Positions 8,779 to 18,612 of a stretch of 64,000 nt of DNA are shown one piece after another. Source of the DNA: Microbacterium hibisci (GTDB lineage: Bacteria > Actinomycetota > Actinomycetes > Actinomycetales > Microbacteriaceae); contig NZ_JADIJC010000005.1 in NCBI RefSeq assembly GCF_015278255.1, forward strand, positions 62,001 through 126,000. Direction: 5' to 3'. The notes under the pieces were generated by a model, which saw only the letters and a program-made list of their open reading frames with translations, had not been told where the DNA came from and did not search any database. A program made the translations under genes and the position numbers. Each line of letters opens with the position of its first letter. The first letter of the stretch is position 1.

Positions 8779-9525
8779 TCAGGCGGCGGCTTCCGCCTCG
8801 GCGCCGGCGAGGTAGGCCTTTCCGGCGGCCGCGATGGCCTGGACGACGACCTCGGGGTGCGAGACCGAGATGGCGTGCGAGCCTCCGGCAACCTCCCACG
8901 TCTCGCGCGACGCCGCGCGGATCGCTCCCGCGCGGTGCACGGCCACCGGGATGTTCAGGTCCTGGTCGCCGAACACGTGCCAGGACGGGATGTCCTTCCA
9001 CGCGGGGCTGGACGTCGGCAGCGGTTCGGTGAGCGCGGCTTCCGTCACCGGACGCTGGGTCGCGGCCATCAGCGCGGCGTCCGCCTCCGGCACGTCTGCC
9101 GCGAACTGGTGGCGGAAGACATCTTGACGGATGACGAACTCGTTGCCTCCGGATGCCACCGGGTAGGCCGCCAGCGCCTCGCCCAGCGTCGAACCGGGCT
9201 CGCTCGCCGACAGGGCGAACGCGCTCTGACCGGTCTCGGGGACGAAGGCGGCGACGTAGACGAGTCCGACGACCGCGTCGTTCTGGGCCGCCGCCTCGGT
9301 GATGACGAGGCCGCCGTACGAGTGGCCGACCAGCACGACCGGTCCGGCGATCGAGGCGATCACGTCGCGCACGTACGCCGCGTCGCCGGAGAGGCTGCGC
9401 AGCGGGTTGGCCGCCGCGACGGCGGTCACGCCGTGCTCGCTCAGCCGGGAGATGACGCCGTTCCATGATGAGGACTCGGCGAACGCCCCGTGGACGAGGA
9501 CGATGGTGGGCTTCTGCGTGTTCAT
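8779..9525 (-). CDS. alpha/beta hydrolase (AB hydrolase-6 type)
   Basis: The 248-residue protein begins with the strand and oxyanion motif IVLVHGAF, has the nucleophile elbow GHSYGG (Ser69), and aligns with small alpha/beta hydrolases related to methyl/hormone esterases. AAAGGAA is placed well before the ATG at 9525. Only 24 nt separate it from the esterase gene upstream and 70 nt from the epoxide-hydrolase-like gene downstream, so the three form an operon. Substrate unknown. Confidence 0.85.
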   Translation of the reverse strand: MNTQKPTIVLVHGAFAESSSWNGVISRLSEHGVTAVAAANPLRSLSGDAAYVRDVIASIAGPVVLVGHSYGGLVITEAAAQNDAVVGLVYVAAFVPETGQSAFALSASEPGSTLGEALAAYPVASGGNEFVIRQDVFRHQFAADVPEADAALMAATQRPVTEAALTEPLPTSSPAWKDIPSWHVFGDQDLNIPVAVHRAGAIRAASRETWEVAGGSHAISVSHPEVVVQAIAAAGKAYLAGAEAEAAA

Positions 9526-9549
9526 TTCGTTCTGTTCCTTTCGATGTGG

Positions 9550-10500
9550 TCAGTCGCGACCGAAGGTCTTGCGGAGGGTGTGGATCGCCTGCTCGATGGC
9601 GGCGGTGGTCGCGGCCGACGAGCGCAGCGGGTTGAGCATCATGAAGTCGTGGATGGTGGCGTCGTACCGCACCAGCGTGGTCGGCACGCCGGCGGAGATG
9701 AGGTTGCGGCCGTAGGCCTCGCCCTCGTCGCGGAGCACGTCGTTCTCGTCGACGATGAGCAGCGTCTCAGGGAGCCCCCTGAGCTCATCGATCGGCGCTT
9801 GCAGTGGTGACGCGGTGACGTCGCTGCGCTTGTGCACGTCGGGCAGGTAGTTGTCCCAGAACCACGCCATCGCGTCGGCGCGCAGATGGTAGCCCTCAGC
9901 GAACTCGCGGTAGCTGGCGGTGTCCTGACGCACATCGGTGACGGGGTAGTACAGCGACTGGTGGATGAACGCAACGTCGCCGCGCTTCTTCGCGAGGATC
10001 GCGAGCACGGCCGCCATGTTGCCGCCGACCGAATCGCCGGCGACGGCCAAACGTGACGCATCCAGTCCCTTGTCGGCACCGTTCTCGGTGATCCATCTGG
10101 CCGTCGCGTAAGCCTGCTCGATGGCGACGGGATGCCGCGCCTCGGGCGAGCGGGTGTACTCGACGAACACGACCGCGGCCTCGATCCCCGTGGCGAACTC
10201 GCGCACGAGGCGGTCGTGGGTGCCCGCGTTGCCGAGCACCCAGCCTCCGCCGTGGACGTAGAGCACGACCGGGAGTGGGCTGGTCGTGCCGACGGGCTTC
10301 ACGATGCGGACCTTGACGTCGCCGACGGCGGCGGGCACCGTGATCCACTCGTCCTCGACGTCGGGGAGGTCGATGGGCCCGCCCTGGACGTCGTCGAGGA
10401 GCTTTCGGGCCCCGTCGACGCCGCGCTCGACGAGCGTGGGCGGAGCGGCGGCGGCTTCCGCGAACGCGCGCGCTTCCGGTTGCAGGATGTGTTCGGTCAT
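9550..10500 (-). CDS. hormone-sensitive-lipase-family esterase
   Basis: The 316-residue protein shows the HSL (family IV) motif HGGGW (83-87), the nucleophile elbow GDSVGG (Ser157), Asp in VDENDVLRDE and His in ATIHDF. It is a cytoplasmic carboxylesterase acting on short-chain esters. AAGG precedes the ATG at 10500. It is the first gene of the hydrolase operon, and an ECF41-like promoter lies 57 nt upstream, the same distance as at the SDR-sigma operon. Confidence 0.9.
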   Translation of the reverse strand: MTEHILQPEARAFAEAAAAPPTLVERGVDGARKLLDDVQGGPIDLPDVEDEWITVPAAVGDVKVRIVKPVGTTSPLPVVLYVHGGGWVLGNAGTHDRLVREFATGIEAAVVFVEYTRSPEARHPVAIEQAYATARWITENGADKGLDASRLAVAGDSVGGNMAAVLAILAKKRGDVAFIHQSLYYPVTDVRQDTASYREFAEGYHLRADAMAWFWDNYLPDVHKRSDVTASPLQAPIDELRGLPETLLIVDENDVLRDEGEAYGRNLISAGVPTTLVRYDATIHDFMMLNPLRSSAATTAAIEQAIHTLRKTFGRD

Positions 10501-10557
10501 GTGCCTTGCCCCTCTGTCCGTGGTGCGGCGGTCGGAATCGACGGCCTTGCAGAGGAG

Positions 10558-10584
10558 GACCGCGCGGCGTGCGCGGTTGTGACA
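10558..10584 (-). promoter_or_regulatory. predicted ECF41 promoter of the three-gene hydrolase operon
   Basis: TGTCACA (10584-10578), 16 nt, GGTC (10561-10558) on the minus strand, identical to the boxes at 6048-6074 and 6193-6219. The rest of the 336-nt divergent gap (10501-10836) has no further gene; it holds a second isolated TGTCACA at 10618 and the -10 of the glycosidase gene. Confidence 0.75.
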
Positions 10585-10824
10585 TCGGCGAAGGATCACC
10601 GCCTCATCGGTCGCCGGTGTCACAGCCCGGACCACTGCATGGGTGAGCTTGCCCGCAGGACGTCCGTCCTTCTTCCGGGTCGCGCGTGGGGTGACAGGGG
10701 CGCGCCTGAGGTGCCGTCGAACCGTTGCCGATGCTCGATCGTCGATGGAGGTGGATCTCGTCGGCTCCGGTGATTCGTCCAGGCATCCCGTCGGATCGTC
10801 ATGTCGTCTCATGCGCGGAAGTCA

Positions 10825-10830
10825 TAGGTT
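10825..10830 (+). promoter_or_regulatory. -10 element TAGGTT of the GH35 gene
   Basis: TAGGTT ends 6 nt before the GTG at 10837, and no ribosome site is present, so a leaderless transcript is likely. No convincing -35 was seen. Confidence 0.45.
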
Positions 10831-10836
10831 CGACGG

Positions 10837-13215
10837 GTGATCAATCCGCTCGACGCCGGACAGCTTCCGCAGCCCACCGTTCGCGCGCCCCACCGACTTC
10901 GGGTGACGACCCCCGCGCCGGTTGCGCCTGCACCTCTCGAAATGGGCGACGCGGACGCGACCACCCAGCGCGTGCAGCTGACGACTCGCTCGGTGACCGT
11001 CGACGGCAAGCCGTGGATTCCGGTCATGGGCGAGTACCACTTCAGTCGCGACCTGCCGGAGCGCTGGGAGCGCGAGCTCCGCAAGATGAAGGCCGGCGGC
11101 ATCAACGTGCTCGCCACGTACATGCTGTGGATCGCGCACGAAGAGGAGCAGGGCCAGGTCCGCTGGGATGGCCATCGCGACATCCGCCGCTTCATCGAAC
11201 TCGCCGCTGAGGTCGGCCTGAAGGTCATGCTGCGGATCGGCCCGTGGGCTCACGGTGAAGCACGCAACGGCGGCTTTCCAGACTGGCTGCAGGCGCTGCC
11301 CATCCGTCACCGTTCCGACGACCCGGCGTACCTCGAACTCGTGCGGGGCTGGTACTCGGCGATCGAGGAGCAGGTTCGCGGTCTGTTCCACACGGCCACG
11401 AACCCCCAAGGGCCGATCATCGGGATCCAGGTCGACAACGAGCTCTACGACAACGCTCCGCATCTCGCGACGCTGCGCGAGATCGCCGAGTCCGTCGGCA
11501 TGCTCGCCAGCCTGTGGACTGCGACCGGATGGGGCGGGGCCGAGCTGCCGCGCGGGCGCGTGCTCCCGGTCTACGCGGGGTACTCCGACGGCTTCTGGGA
11601 GGAATCGACCACCGGCTGGCCGGCCTTCGGCGCCATGCACTTCATGTACAGCACCGTCCGCGACGATCTCACCGTCGGGGCGGATCTCCGGGACGCCCCG
11701 GTCGACATGGACGGGACGGCCACGCTCGGCACTGACGACCCGTGGCCGTTCGTCACGTGCGAGCTCGGGGGCGGGATGGCCGTCGCCTACCACCGGCGCC
11801 CGCTGGTCGATCCCGACGATGTCGCGGCGCTGGCGCTGACCAAGGTGGGAAGCGGCTCTGCGTGGCAGGGCTACTACATGTACCACGGCGGGCTGCAGGT
11901 GCTCGGAACGCTTTCGACCACCCAGGAGTCGCAGGCGACCGGCTACCCCAACGACGTTCCGGTGCGCGACTACGACTTCTTCGCCCCACTCGGGGCCGTC
12001 GGCACGCAGCGGCCGCACTTCCACAAGCTGCGGCTGCAGCACCTCTTCGTCGACGCGTTCGGCGGCGACCTGGTCGTCACGCCATCGACGATTCCCGCCT
12101 CGACCGACGGTCCTCGCTGGGCTGTCAGAGGAGACGGTGAGCGCGGATTCCTCTTCGCGAACAACCACCAGCCCGCTGTCGCCTCACTGCCGACACTGGA
12201 GGACGTTCAGTTCGAGATCGACTTCGATGACCAGACGGTGACCGTGCCGTCCGCGCCGACCACGCTGGAGAGCGGGTCGTACTTCGTGTGGCCGCTTCGT
12301 CAGCAGTACGGCGGCGTGCCGGCGCTGACGGCGACCGCGCAGCCGATCACCGAGTTCACGCTGGACACGGGTGAGACCGTGGTGCTCTTCGCCGCGATCG
12401 ACGGCATCGACGTCGAGCTGCAGGTCGAAGGTGTGGCCGCCGCCGACATCAGGGGCGCAGTCGTCGAGGCCGGCGCGGGGCACATCGTCGCGAGGCCACG
12501 AGTTACTCCCGGACTCGGTTGCGAGGTCAAGGTGGGGAGCACGACGCTGGTGTTCCTCGACCGCGAGACGGCCGAGTCCGTGTGGCGAGGTGACGTCGCC
12601 GGTCGAGACACGATCGTGCTCTGGCGCGGGCAGGGGTGGTTCGACGGGGCGTTCCAGACGGTGCTGGAGAGATCGGATGCCGTCCTCGACGCTCTGCCCG
12701 CGCTGCAGGGCGACGCACTCAGCGAAGTGCCCGGCGCCGGGTCGCTGTTCACGCGCTACGCAGTGCCGGAGGCCGCGGCATCCGTCACCCTCGACGTTCC
12801 GCCCTTCGGCAGCACGCCCATCGCTCCGGTGCGTCGCGGCGGGTCGTCGGACCGCCTCTCCGCACCGACCGACGCCGACTTCGACGACGCGGCCGTCGTC
12901 CAGGTCGACATCCCCGAACGCGCGCGCGAGGGGGAGCAGTCGATCCTGACCCTCGACTGGACGGGCGACGTCATCCGCGCCTACGTCGGCGATCTGCTCA
13001 TCGCGGACCAGTACTGGTACGGGCGCCCGCTCGAGATCGACCTGGCGCCGCACAGCGAGGCCCTGGCATCGCAGCCCTTGACTCTGAAGGCATTCGCGTG
13101 GTCGCCGGCATCCGGTGTGTATGTCGATCCGCGCGTGCGTCCGCCCGCTGACGAGCCCACGCTCGAGATCCGCTCCGCGACGGTGCGGCCACTGCGCACC
13201 GCTTCGTTCCGCTAG
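10837..13215 (+). CDS. GH35-type beta-galactosidase/exo-glycosidase
   Basis: The 792-residue protein carries the TIM-barrel blocks of glycoside hydrolase family 35 from residue 55: GEYHFSRDLPERWERELRKMKAGGINVLATY, RIGPWAHGEARNGGFPDWL and GIQVDNELYD. Glu202 is the probable acid/base and Glu309 (in VTCELGGGM) the candidate nucleophile. The family removes terminal beta-galactosyl residues from plant and other glycans. There is no signal peptide, so it acts on imported oligosaccharides. The first 40 residues are Pro/Ala-rich and the GTG start is supported by a -10 box 6 nt upstream. A convergent AraC regulator and the DUF5107 protein next to it suggest a sugar-responsive locus. Confidence 0.82.
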   Translation: MINPLDAGQLPQPTVRAPHRLRVTTPAPVAPAPLEMGDADATTQRVQLTTRSVTVDGKPWIPVMGEYHFSRDLPERWERELRKMKAGGINVLATYMLWIAHEEEQGQVRWDGHRDIRRFIELAAEVGLKVMLRIGPWAHGEARNGGFPDWLQALPIRHRSDDPAYLELVRGWYSAIEEQVRGLFHTATNPQGPIIGIQVDNELYDNAPHLATLREIAESVGMLASLWTATGWGGAELPRGRVLPVYAGYSDGFWEESTTGWPAFGAMHFMYSTVRDDLTVGADLRDAPVDMDGTATLGTDDPWPFVTCELGGGMAVAYHRRPLVDPDDVAALALTKVGSGSAWQGYYMYHGGLQVLGTLSTTQESQATGYPNDVPVRDYDFFAPLGAVGTQRPHFHKLRLQHLFVDAFGGDLVVTPSTIPASTDGPRWAVRGDGERGFLFANNHQPAVASLPTLEDVQFEIDFDDQTVTVPSAPTTLESGSYFVWPLRQQYGGVPALTATAQPITEFTLDTGETVVLFAAIDGIDVELQVEGVAAADIRGAVVEAGAGHIVARPRVTPGLGCEVKVGSTTLVFLDRETAESVWRGDVAGRDTIVLWRGQGWFDGAFQTVLERSDAVLDALPALQGDALSEVPGAGSLFTRYAVPEAAASVTLDVPPFGSTPIAPVRRGGSSDRLSAPTDADFDDAAVVQVDIPERAREGEQSILTLDWTGDVIRAYVGDLLIADQYWYGRPLEIDLAPHSEALASQPLTLKAFAWSPASGVYVDPRVRPPADEPTLEIRSATVRPLRTASFR

Positions 13216-13247
13216 CCCGGCACGACCCGGTCAGGGCGCGGGCGGGG

Positions 13248-14138
13248 TCACCCCTTGTGCTGCGCCCTGTACTGCGTGGGATTCACGCCGTGCACCCGCC
13301 GGAAGTGGCGGGAGAAGTACAGCGGATCGGCGTAGCCCACCGCAGCGGCGACTTCTGCGACGCTCGCGGTCGTGGTGTCGAGGAGCTGCCGGGCACGCGC
13401 CATCTTGACCGACGTGTGGAAGGCGCCGGGACCGCCGCCGGTGGCCCGCCGGAAGAGTGCGCTGAGGTGCGAGGGCGACAGCCCGACCATCGCGGCGAGT
13501 TCGCCGACCTGGATGTTGCTGTCGACGCGCGCTTCGAGGAAGTGCATGGCGCGTTCCAGCGGGGAGCCCTCGGCCGGAAGGATGCTGTCGGCGACGATGC
13601 GCGTCAGCAGCTGCCAGGCGACTCCTGAGGCCGCAAGCAGCTGGGCAGGGGAGTGGCGCCGTTCGAGCAGGCCGACGAGCTCGTCGAACAGGGCGGCGAC
13701 CCCCTCGACGGCGCGCAGCCGCGTGAGCGGGTGGGGGATGCCGAGCATCGGCCCGGTGAGCTCGGCGACGTCGGTGCCGCGTACGTGCATCCACCAGATC
13801 GTCCATGGATCGTCGTAGGAGGCCTGATAGTCGTGGGGCTGGTGAGCGGGGATGGTGATGCAGGCGCCCGGGGTCAGCGCGTACGATTCGTCGGCGATGC
13901 GCACAACCCCCGCACCTGCCACGCACAGGATCACGATCGTCTCGGGTGCGCCTTTCGCACGCACTCTGCGGTGACCCGATGCAGCGGGAAAGTAGCCGGC
14001 GTCGGTGACCGTCATCCGCCGTGTTCCGGCACGCTCGAGCGCCGCCTCCACCTGCGGGCGGGGAACGACGCAGAGACGTTCGTTGTGGAAGCCCGTCTTG
14101 CGGTAGAAGGGCGGACCCGAGATCAGCGTTTCGTCCAT
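13248..14138 (-). CDS. AraC-family transcriptional regulator with cupin sensor domain
   Basis: The 296-residue protein has an N-terminal AraC-type cupin (about 40-135, with GACITIPAHQPHDY) and a C-terminal double helix-turn-helix (about 195-290), including the diagnostic VAAAVGYADPLYFSRHFRRVHGVNPTQYR. The ATG at 14138 is preceded by GAGGGA; the frame is open further but without a ribosome site. It is divergent from the DUF5107/TPR gene (126-nt gap) and convergent with the GH35 gene, so it probably controls one or both in response to a sugar. Confidence 0.9.
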   Translation of the reverse strand: MDETLISGPPFYRKTGFHNERLCVVPRPQVEAALERAGTRRMTVTDAGYFPAASGHRRVRAKGAPETIVILCVAGAGVVRIADESYALTPGACITIPAHQPHDYQASYDDPWTIWWMHVRGTDVAELTGPMLGIPHPLTRLRAVEGVAALFDELVGLLERRHSPAQLLAASGVAWQLLTRIVADSILPAEGSPLERAMHFLEARVDSNIQVGELAAMVGLSPSHLSALFRRATGGGPGAFHTSVKMARARQLLDTTTASVAEVAAAVGYADPLYFSRHFRRVHGVNPTQYRAQHKG

Positions 14139-14263
14139 GAGATCCCTCGTTCTCACCATACCCGATGCTGCTCGCTGCTCATAGCGTGGGACGTGCCCGC
14201 ATCGTCTTGCGCGCATGTCATGTATTCCCGGCCCGCCGCCGCCGTCTCCCCAGGAGGTCAGCG

Positions 14264-17251
14264 ATGACCGCTGAACCGACGAACCTCGATGCCGTCGACG
14301 AACTCACCGTCCGCGACGCGTCGCATGATCCCCACGCGAAGATCGAGCTTCCCGACGCTCCGGCGGATCTCCGGGCCGCGCTCCGACGCGGGGAGGCCGT
14401 CGCGTGGCGTGAGCCGCTGACCATCCGTACGTACGAGGCGGGCGAGCCGAGCAGATACCCGATGTTCCTCGACCATCGGGTGTACCAGGGATCGAGCGGG
14501 AAGATCTATCCGCTGCCGTTCACCGAGAGCGTGTCCGACGAGCCGACGCTTCGCGACTGGGACGCGATCCACCTCGAGAACGAGTACGTGCGGGTCGTCG
14601 TGCTGCCCGAGCTGGGCGGCCGCATCCACATCGGCTACGACAAGACGACCGGCTACGACTTCTTCTACCGCAACAACGTCATCAAGCCGGCCCTCGTGGG
14701 CCTGGCCGGTCCGTGGATCAGCGGCGGGGTCGAGTTCAACTGGCCGCAGCACCACCGCCCCGCGACGTACCTTCCGGTCGAGGCGTCGATCGAGCACGGC
14801 GATGACGGCACGGTCACCGTCTGGTGCCACGACCACGACCCGTTCGCCCGGATGTCGGCGCAGCACGGCGTGCGCCTTCGCGCCGGCAGCTCGGTCGTCG
14901 AGCTGGCGGTGCGGCTGCACAACCGCACCGACGAGCGCCAGACGTTCCTGTGGTGGGCGAATGTCGCCGCCCTCGTCCACGACGACTATCAGTCGTTCTT
15001 CCCGGAGGACGTCCGCTACGTCGCGGACCATGCCCGACGTGCGCTCACCGCCTTCCCGGAGGCGGACCGGCCGTACTACGGCGTCGACTATCCGGAGCTT
15101 GCGAAGACCGACCCGGGCGCGAGCCGCATCGACTGGTACAAGAACATTCCCGTGCCCACGTCGTACATGATCGTGGACTCGGGCCAGGACTTCTTCGGCG
15201 GCTACGACCACGCCGCCGGCGCGGGCTTCGTGCACTGGGCCGAGCGTCGGGTCTCACCCGGGAAGAAGCAGTGGACGTGGGGCGACGCACCCTTCGGGCA
15301 CGCCTGGGATGCCCAGCTCACCGATGGCGACGGGCCGTACATCGAGCTCATGGCTGGCGTGTACACCGACAACCAGCCCGACTTCAGCTGGCTCCTCCCC
15401 GGCGAGACCAAGGTCTTCACGCAGTATTGGTACCCGATCCCCGCGATGGGACCGGCGCACCAGGCGACCCCCGATGCGGCGGTGCACGTCGACCGCGATG
15501 GGACGCTCGCCGCATCCTTCGCCGTGACCCGGCCGCAACGCGGAGCAGTGGCGCGCATCGTCCGCGGCGATGAAGTGCTCGCATCACAGACCGTCGACCT
15601 CGACCCCGGCGCGCCGCTCCGCCTGGAGACGGAGACTCGATTCGACGCCGACGAGCCGATCGTGGCCGAACTTCTGACGCCGGCCGGCCAGGTTCTCGTC
15701 CGCTGGAGCCCGACCGTCGTCGGCGACGAGGAGCCCTGGGTTGCCGACGAACCGCCGGTCGCGGCGGCGATCGACTCGGTGGAGGAGCTGTACCTCACCG
15801 GTCTTCACCTCAGCCAGTACCGCCATCCGACCCGCTCCCCGCTGACGTACTGGAACGCAGGACTCGAGCGCGATCCCGGCGACGTGCGGATCAACCTGGC
15901 GCTCGCCGACCGGCACTATCGCGCCGGACGCTACGCCCGGGCCCTCGCGCACGTCGAACGCGCGCTTGCACGGCTCACGCGCCGCAACGCCAACCCGGTC
16001 GACGCGGAAGCGTTCTACCTGCACGGTCTCGTGCTGCGTCGCCTCGGCCGCGCCGCCGAGGCCGAGCGGGCCTTCGGCAAGGCCGGCTGGGACGGCACCT
16101 GGGCGTCGGCTGCGGGCTTCGCGCTCGCCCAGTCGCTCGCCTGCCGGGGTCAGAACCGTGCAGCACTCCGCGTCCTCGACACGCTCGACGGGGTCGTGGG
16201 GCACGACACGCGCCGGGTGGCCCTTCGCGCGATCCTGCTCCGCAGATTCGGAGCGGACGCGGATGCCGAAGCTCTCGTACGGCGAGCGCTCGAGGTCGAT
16301 CCGCTCGACGCCACGCTGAGGGCGCTTGCCGGCCGACCTCTCGCCGCCGACGCCGGGCTGTTGCTCGACGTGGCACTGGATCTGCGCCATTCCGGAGCAC
16401 TCGCCGAGGCGATCCAGGTTCTCGAGCAGGTGCTCGCCGCACCCGTCACGGCAGCGGGGAACGTTCGGCCGATCGCGCACTACATCGCCGCAAGCGTGCA
16501 CGACAGCGTGGGTGACTCCTCCCGCGCGCGGGAGGAGCGGGAGCGGGCGCGAGCCGGCGACCTCACGCGGGCTTTCCCCTTCGGTCTCGACGCGCTCGAC
16601 GCTCTCGAGGCGGCGCTCGCGGCGGATCCTGACGACGCGGTGGCTCACTCCCTGATCGGCATGCTCCTGTACGCGCACGGTCGCCGCGCCTCGGCGCGCG
16701 GCCACTGGGAGCGGGCCATCGAACTGGGTCGGGTGGAGGCCGTCCTCTTCCGCAACGCCGCGCTCGCCGCCTACAACATCGGTCACGACGACGCGCGAGC
16801 GTGGGAGCTGTACGAGCGAGCCATCGCGGTGTCACCCGACGACGCGCGACTGCGGTACGAGCAGGATCAGCTGGCCACCCGGCTCGCTCACTCCGCCTCG
16901 GAGCGTTTCGAGCGGCTGCAGCCGATGGAAGGGCTCGTGCTCACGCGCGATGACTTCACGATCGAGTACGTCACGCTGCTCGTCGAGGCCGGTGAGGCCG
17001 AGCGCGCGTACGAGATCCTCATCACCCGGCCCTTCCACCCGTGGGAAGGCGGCGAGGGTAAGGCGATCGCCGCGTGGGACGCGGTGCTCGCGGCCCGCGG
17101 CCTCACGCAGACCGATCCGCCCGCGACGCTCGGCGAAGCCCGCTCGCGTTACGTGCCTCCGGTCGCCCGGCACGACACCGGCGAGACGGACTACTTCGCC
17201 ACCAGCCTTCCCGAGCTGATGCTGTTTGCACGAGAGGCCGGCGAAGACTGA
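14264..17251 (+). CDS. DUF5107 and tetratricopeptide-repeat protein
   Basis: The 995-residue protein has an N-terminal galactose-mutarotase-like DUF5107 domain (about 45-400), recognisable by VVVLPELGGRIHIGYDKTTGYDFFYRNNVIKPAL, GPWISGGVEFNWP and the later WTWGD region. A linker follows, and then roughly ten TPR-like helical repeats (about 530-930) rich in Ala/Arg/Leu. There is no signal peptide. The ATG at 14264 has a perfect AGGAGG 5 nt upstream. Proteins of this architecture sit in carbohydrate loci and are thought to bind or process sugars, but I know of no settled function for them. Together with the GH35 enzyme and AraC regulator it suggests breakdown of a plant or host glycan. Confidence 0.85.
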   Translation: MTAEPTNLDAVDELTVRDASHDPHAKIELPDAPADLRAALRRGEAVAWREPLTIRTYEAGEPSRYPMFLDHRVYQGSSGKIYPLPFTESVSDEPTLRDWDAIHLENEYVRVVVLPELGGRIHIGYDKTTGYDFFYRNNVIKPALVGLAGPWISGGVEFNWPQHHRPATYLPVEASIEHGDDGTVTVWCHDHDPFARMSAQHGVRLRAGSSVVELAVRLHNRTDERQTFLWWANVAALVHDDYQSFFPEDVRYVADHARRALTAFPEADRPYYGVDYPELAKTDPGASRIDWYKNIPVPTSYMIVDSGQDFFGGYDHAAGAGFVHWAERRVSPGKKQWTWGDAPFGHAWDAQLTDGDGPYIELMAGVYTDNQPDFSWLLPGETKVFTQYWYPIPAMGPAHQATPDAAVHVDRDGTLAASFAVTRPQRGAVARIVRGDEVLASQTVDLDPGAPLRLETETRFDADEPIVAELLTPAGQVLVRWSPTVVGDEEPWVADEPPVAAAIDSVEELYLTGLHLSQYRHPTRSPLTYWNAGLERDPGDVRINLALADRHYRAGRYARALAHVERALARLTRRNANPVDAEAFYLHGLVLRRLGRAAEAERAFGKAGWDGTWASAAGFALAQSLACRGQNRAALRVLDTLDGVVGHDTRRVALRAILLRRFGADADAEALVRRALEVDPLDATLRALAGRPLAADAGLLLDVALDLRHSGALAEAIQVLEQVLAAPVTAAGNVRPIAHYIAASVHDSVGDSSRAREERERARAGDLTRAFPFGLDALDALEAALAADPDDAVAHSLIGMLLYAHGRRASARGHWERAIELGRVEAVLFRNAALAAYNIGHDDARAWELYERAIAVSPDDARLRYEQDQLATRLAHSASERFERLQPMEGLVLTRDDFTIEYVTLLVEAGEAERAYEILITRPFHPWEGGEGKAIAAWDAVLAARGLTQTDPPATLGEARSRYVPPVARHDTGETDYFATSLPELMLFAREAGED

Positions 17252-17454
17252 TGTCGACCGCCGCTGCTCCGGCGCGGCTGTGACTGCGACCCGAGGCGAT
17301 CGGGTCTACATCGGAGTCGACGTGTCGCGGCGTCGGTTGATCGCCTCCGTCGCGCGATGCGCCGGCATCACGGTGCGTCGCTCGTGCGCGTTCGCGGCGC
17401 CGCGTAACCTACGGCCTGGAAATCCCACGCAATCGCGACTGACAAGGAGCGACG

Positions 17455-18612
17455 ATGCCCATCATTCCCACGCCGGCCGATCCGATGCAGGTGCTGCGAC
17501 GGCGGACGAGCGAGAAGTGGGGCGTCTATCCCGACGACGTGCTGCCGATGTTCGTTGCCGAGATGGACTTCCCGCTCGCGCCGGCCATCAAGCGGGCGCT
17601 CCATGACGCGATCGACCTCGGTGACACCGGGTACGTCAACCCGCTCGACCCCGGCACCAGGAACGCCTTCCGCGACTACGCCGCAGCGAAGTGGGGGTGG
17701 GAACCAGAGGTGGAGCGGATGGGGATCACCACCGACGTCAGTGTCGTCATCGTCGAGTCGCTGCGCCGGCTGATACAGCCCGGTGACGGCGTCGTCATCA
17801 CACCCCCGATCTACCCTCCGTTCTACGAGCTCGTCCCGGAGGGAGGGGGCGTCGCCGTCCAGGTGCCTCTGCACGACGACGGAGCCGCGTACGCGCTGGA
17901 TCTCGAAGGCATCGACCGCGCTCTGGCGGCGGGTGCGAAAGGCGTGCTGCTGTGCAGCCCTCACAACCCCGTCGGGCTGGTCCACGACCGGGCGACACTC
18001 GAAGAGCTCTCGCGAATCGTCGCCCGCCACGACGGCTTCGTCATCGCGGACGAGATCCACGCGCCGCTCACCTATCACGGTGTGGAGTTCACTCCCTACC
18101 TCACCGTGTCCGACGAGGCGCGAGAGCACGGCATCGCCGCCGAGTCCGGAAGCAAGGCGTTCAATCTGGCGGGGCTCAAGACCGCGCTGTTCGTGTCCGA
18201 ATCGGACCGCATGACCGAGCTCATCCGCTCACTGCCGCAGGAGATCGCCTTCCGGGCCGGCCAATTCGGGCTGATTGCGACGCGGGAGGGCTTCGCCCAC
18301 GGACGAGACTGGCTCGACGGCACGATCGCGACGCTGCAGAGCAACGTCGACCATCTGCAGGCCGAACTCGATGCGCATCTGCCCACGGTGCGGCTCCGCC
18401 GCCCCGCCGCGAGCTACCTCGCGTGGATCGACATGTCCGCGTTGGGCTGGGGAGAGGATCCTGCACTCGTCGCTGAACAGAAGGCTCGCGTGGCGCTGTC
18501 GAGCGGACCCTCGTTCGGCCGACAGGGCGCGGGCTACGCGCGGATGAATATCGCCTGTTCGCCCGCCACGATCACGGAGGCGGTGCGGCGGCTCGCCGCC
18601 GTGACCGGCTGA
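17455..18612 (+). CDS. MalY/PatB-type aminotransferase, putative cystathionine beta-lyase
   Basis: The 385-residue protein is a fold-type I PLP enzyme of the MalY/PatB branch: MFVAEMDFPLAPAIKRAL near the N-terminus, ITPPIYPPFY, CSPHNPVG, the DEIHAPL motif and the PLP lysine in SGSKAFNLAGLK. Such proteins cleave cystathionine to homocysteine, pyruvate and ammonia. AAGGAG is 5 nt before the ATG. It stands alone between the DUF5107 gene and tRNA-Arg. The 203-nt gap upstream shows no other gene. Confidence 0.88.
   Translation: MPIIPTPADPMQVLRRRTSEKWGVYPDDVLPMFVAEMDFPLAPAIKRALHDAIDLGDTGYVNPLDPGTRNAFRDYAAAKWGWEPEVERMGITTDVSVVIVESLRRLIQPGDGVVITPPIYPPFYELVPEGGGVAVQVPLHDDGAAYALDLEGIDRALAAGAKGVLLCSPHNPVGLVHDRATLEELSRIVARHDGFVIADEIHAPLTYHGVEFTPYLTVSDEAREHGIAAESGSKAFNLAGLKTALFVSESDRMTELIRSLPQEIAFRAGQFGLIATREGFAHGRDWLDGTIATLQSNVDHLQAELDAHLPTVRLRRPAASYLAWIDMSALGWGEDPALVAEQKARVALSSGPSFGRQGAGYARMNIACSPATITEAVRRLAAVTG

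Noticed and set aside
10618..10645. A fifth TGTCACA on the plus strand before the GH35 gene
   Set aside because: At 16-17 nt downstream the sequence is GGGT/GGTG instead of GGTC, and the GH35 gene has a better -10 right before its start.
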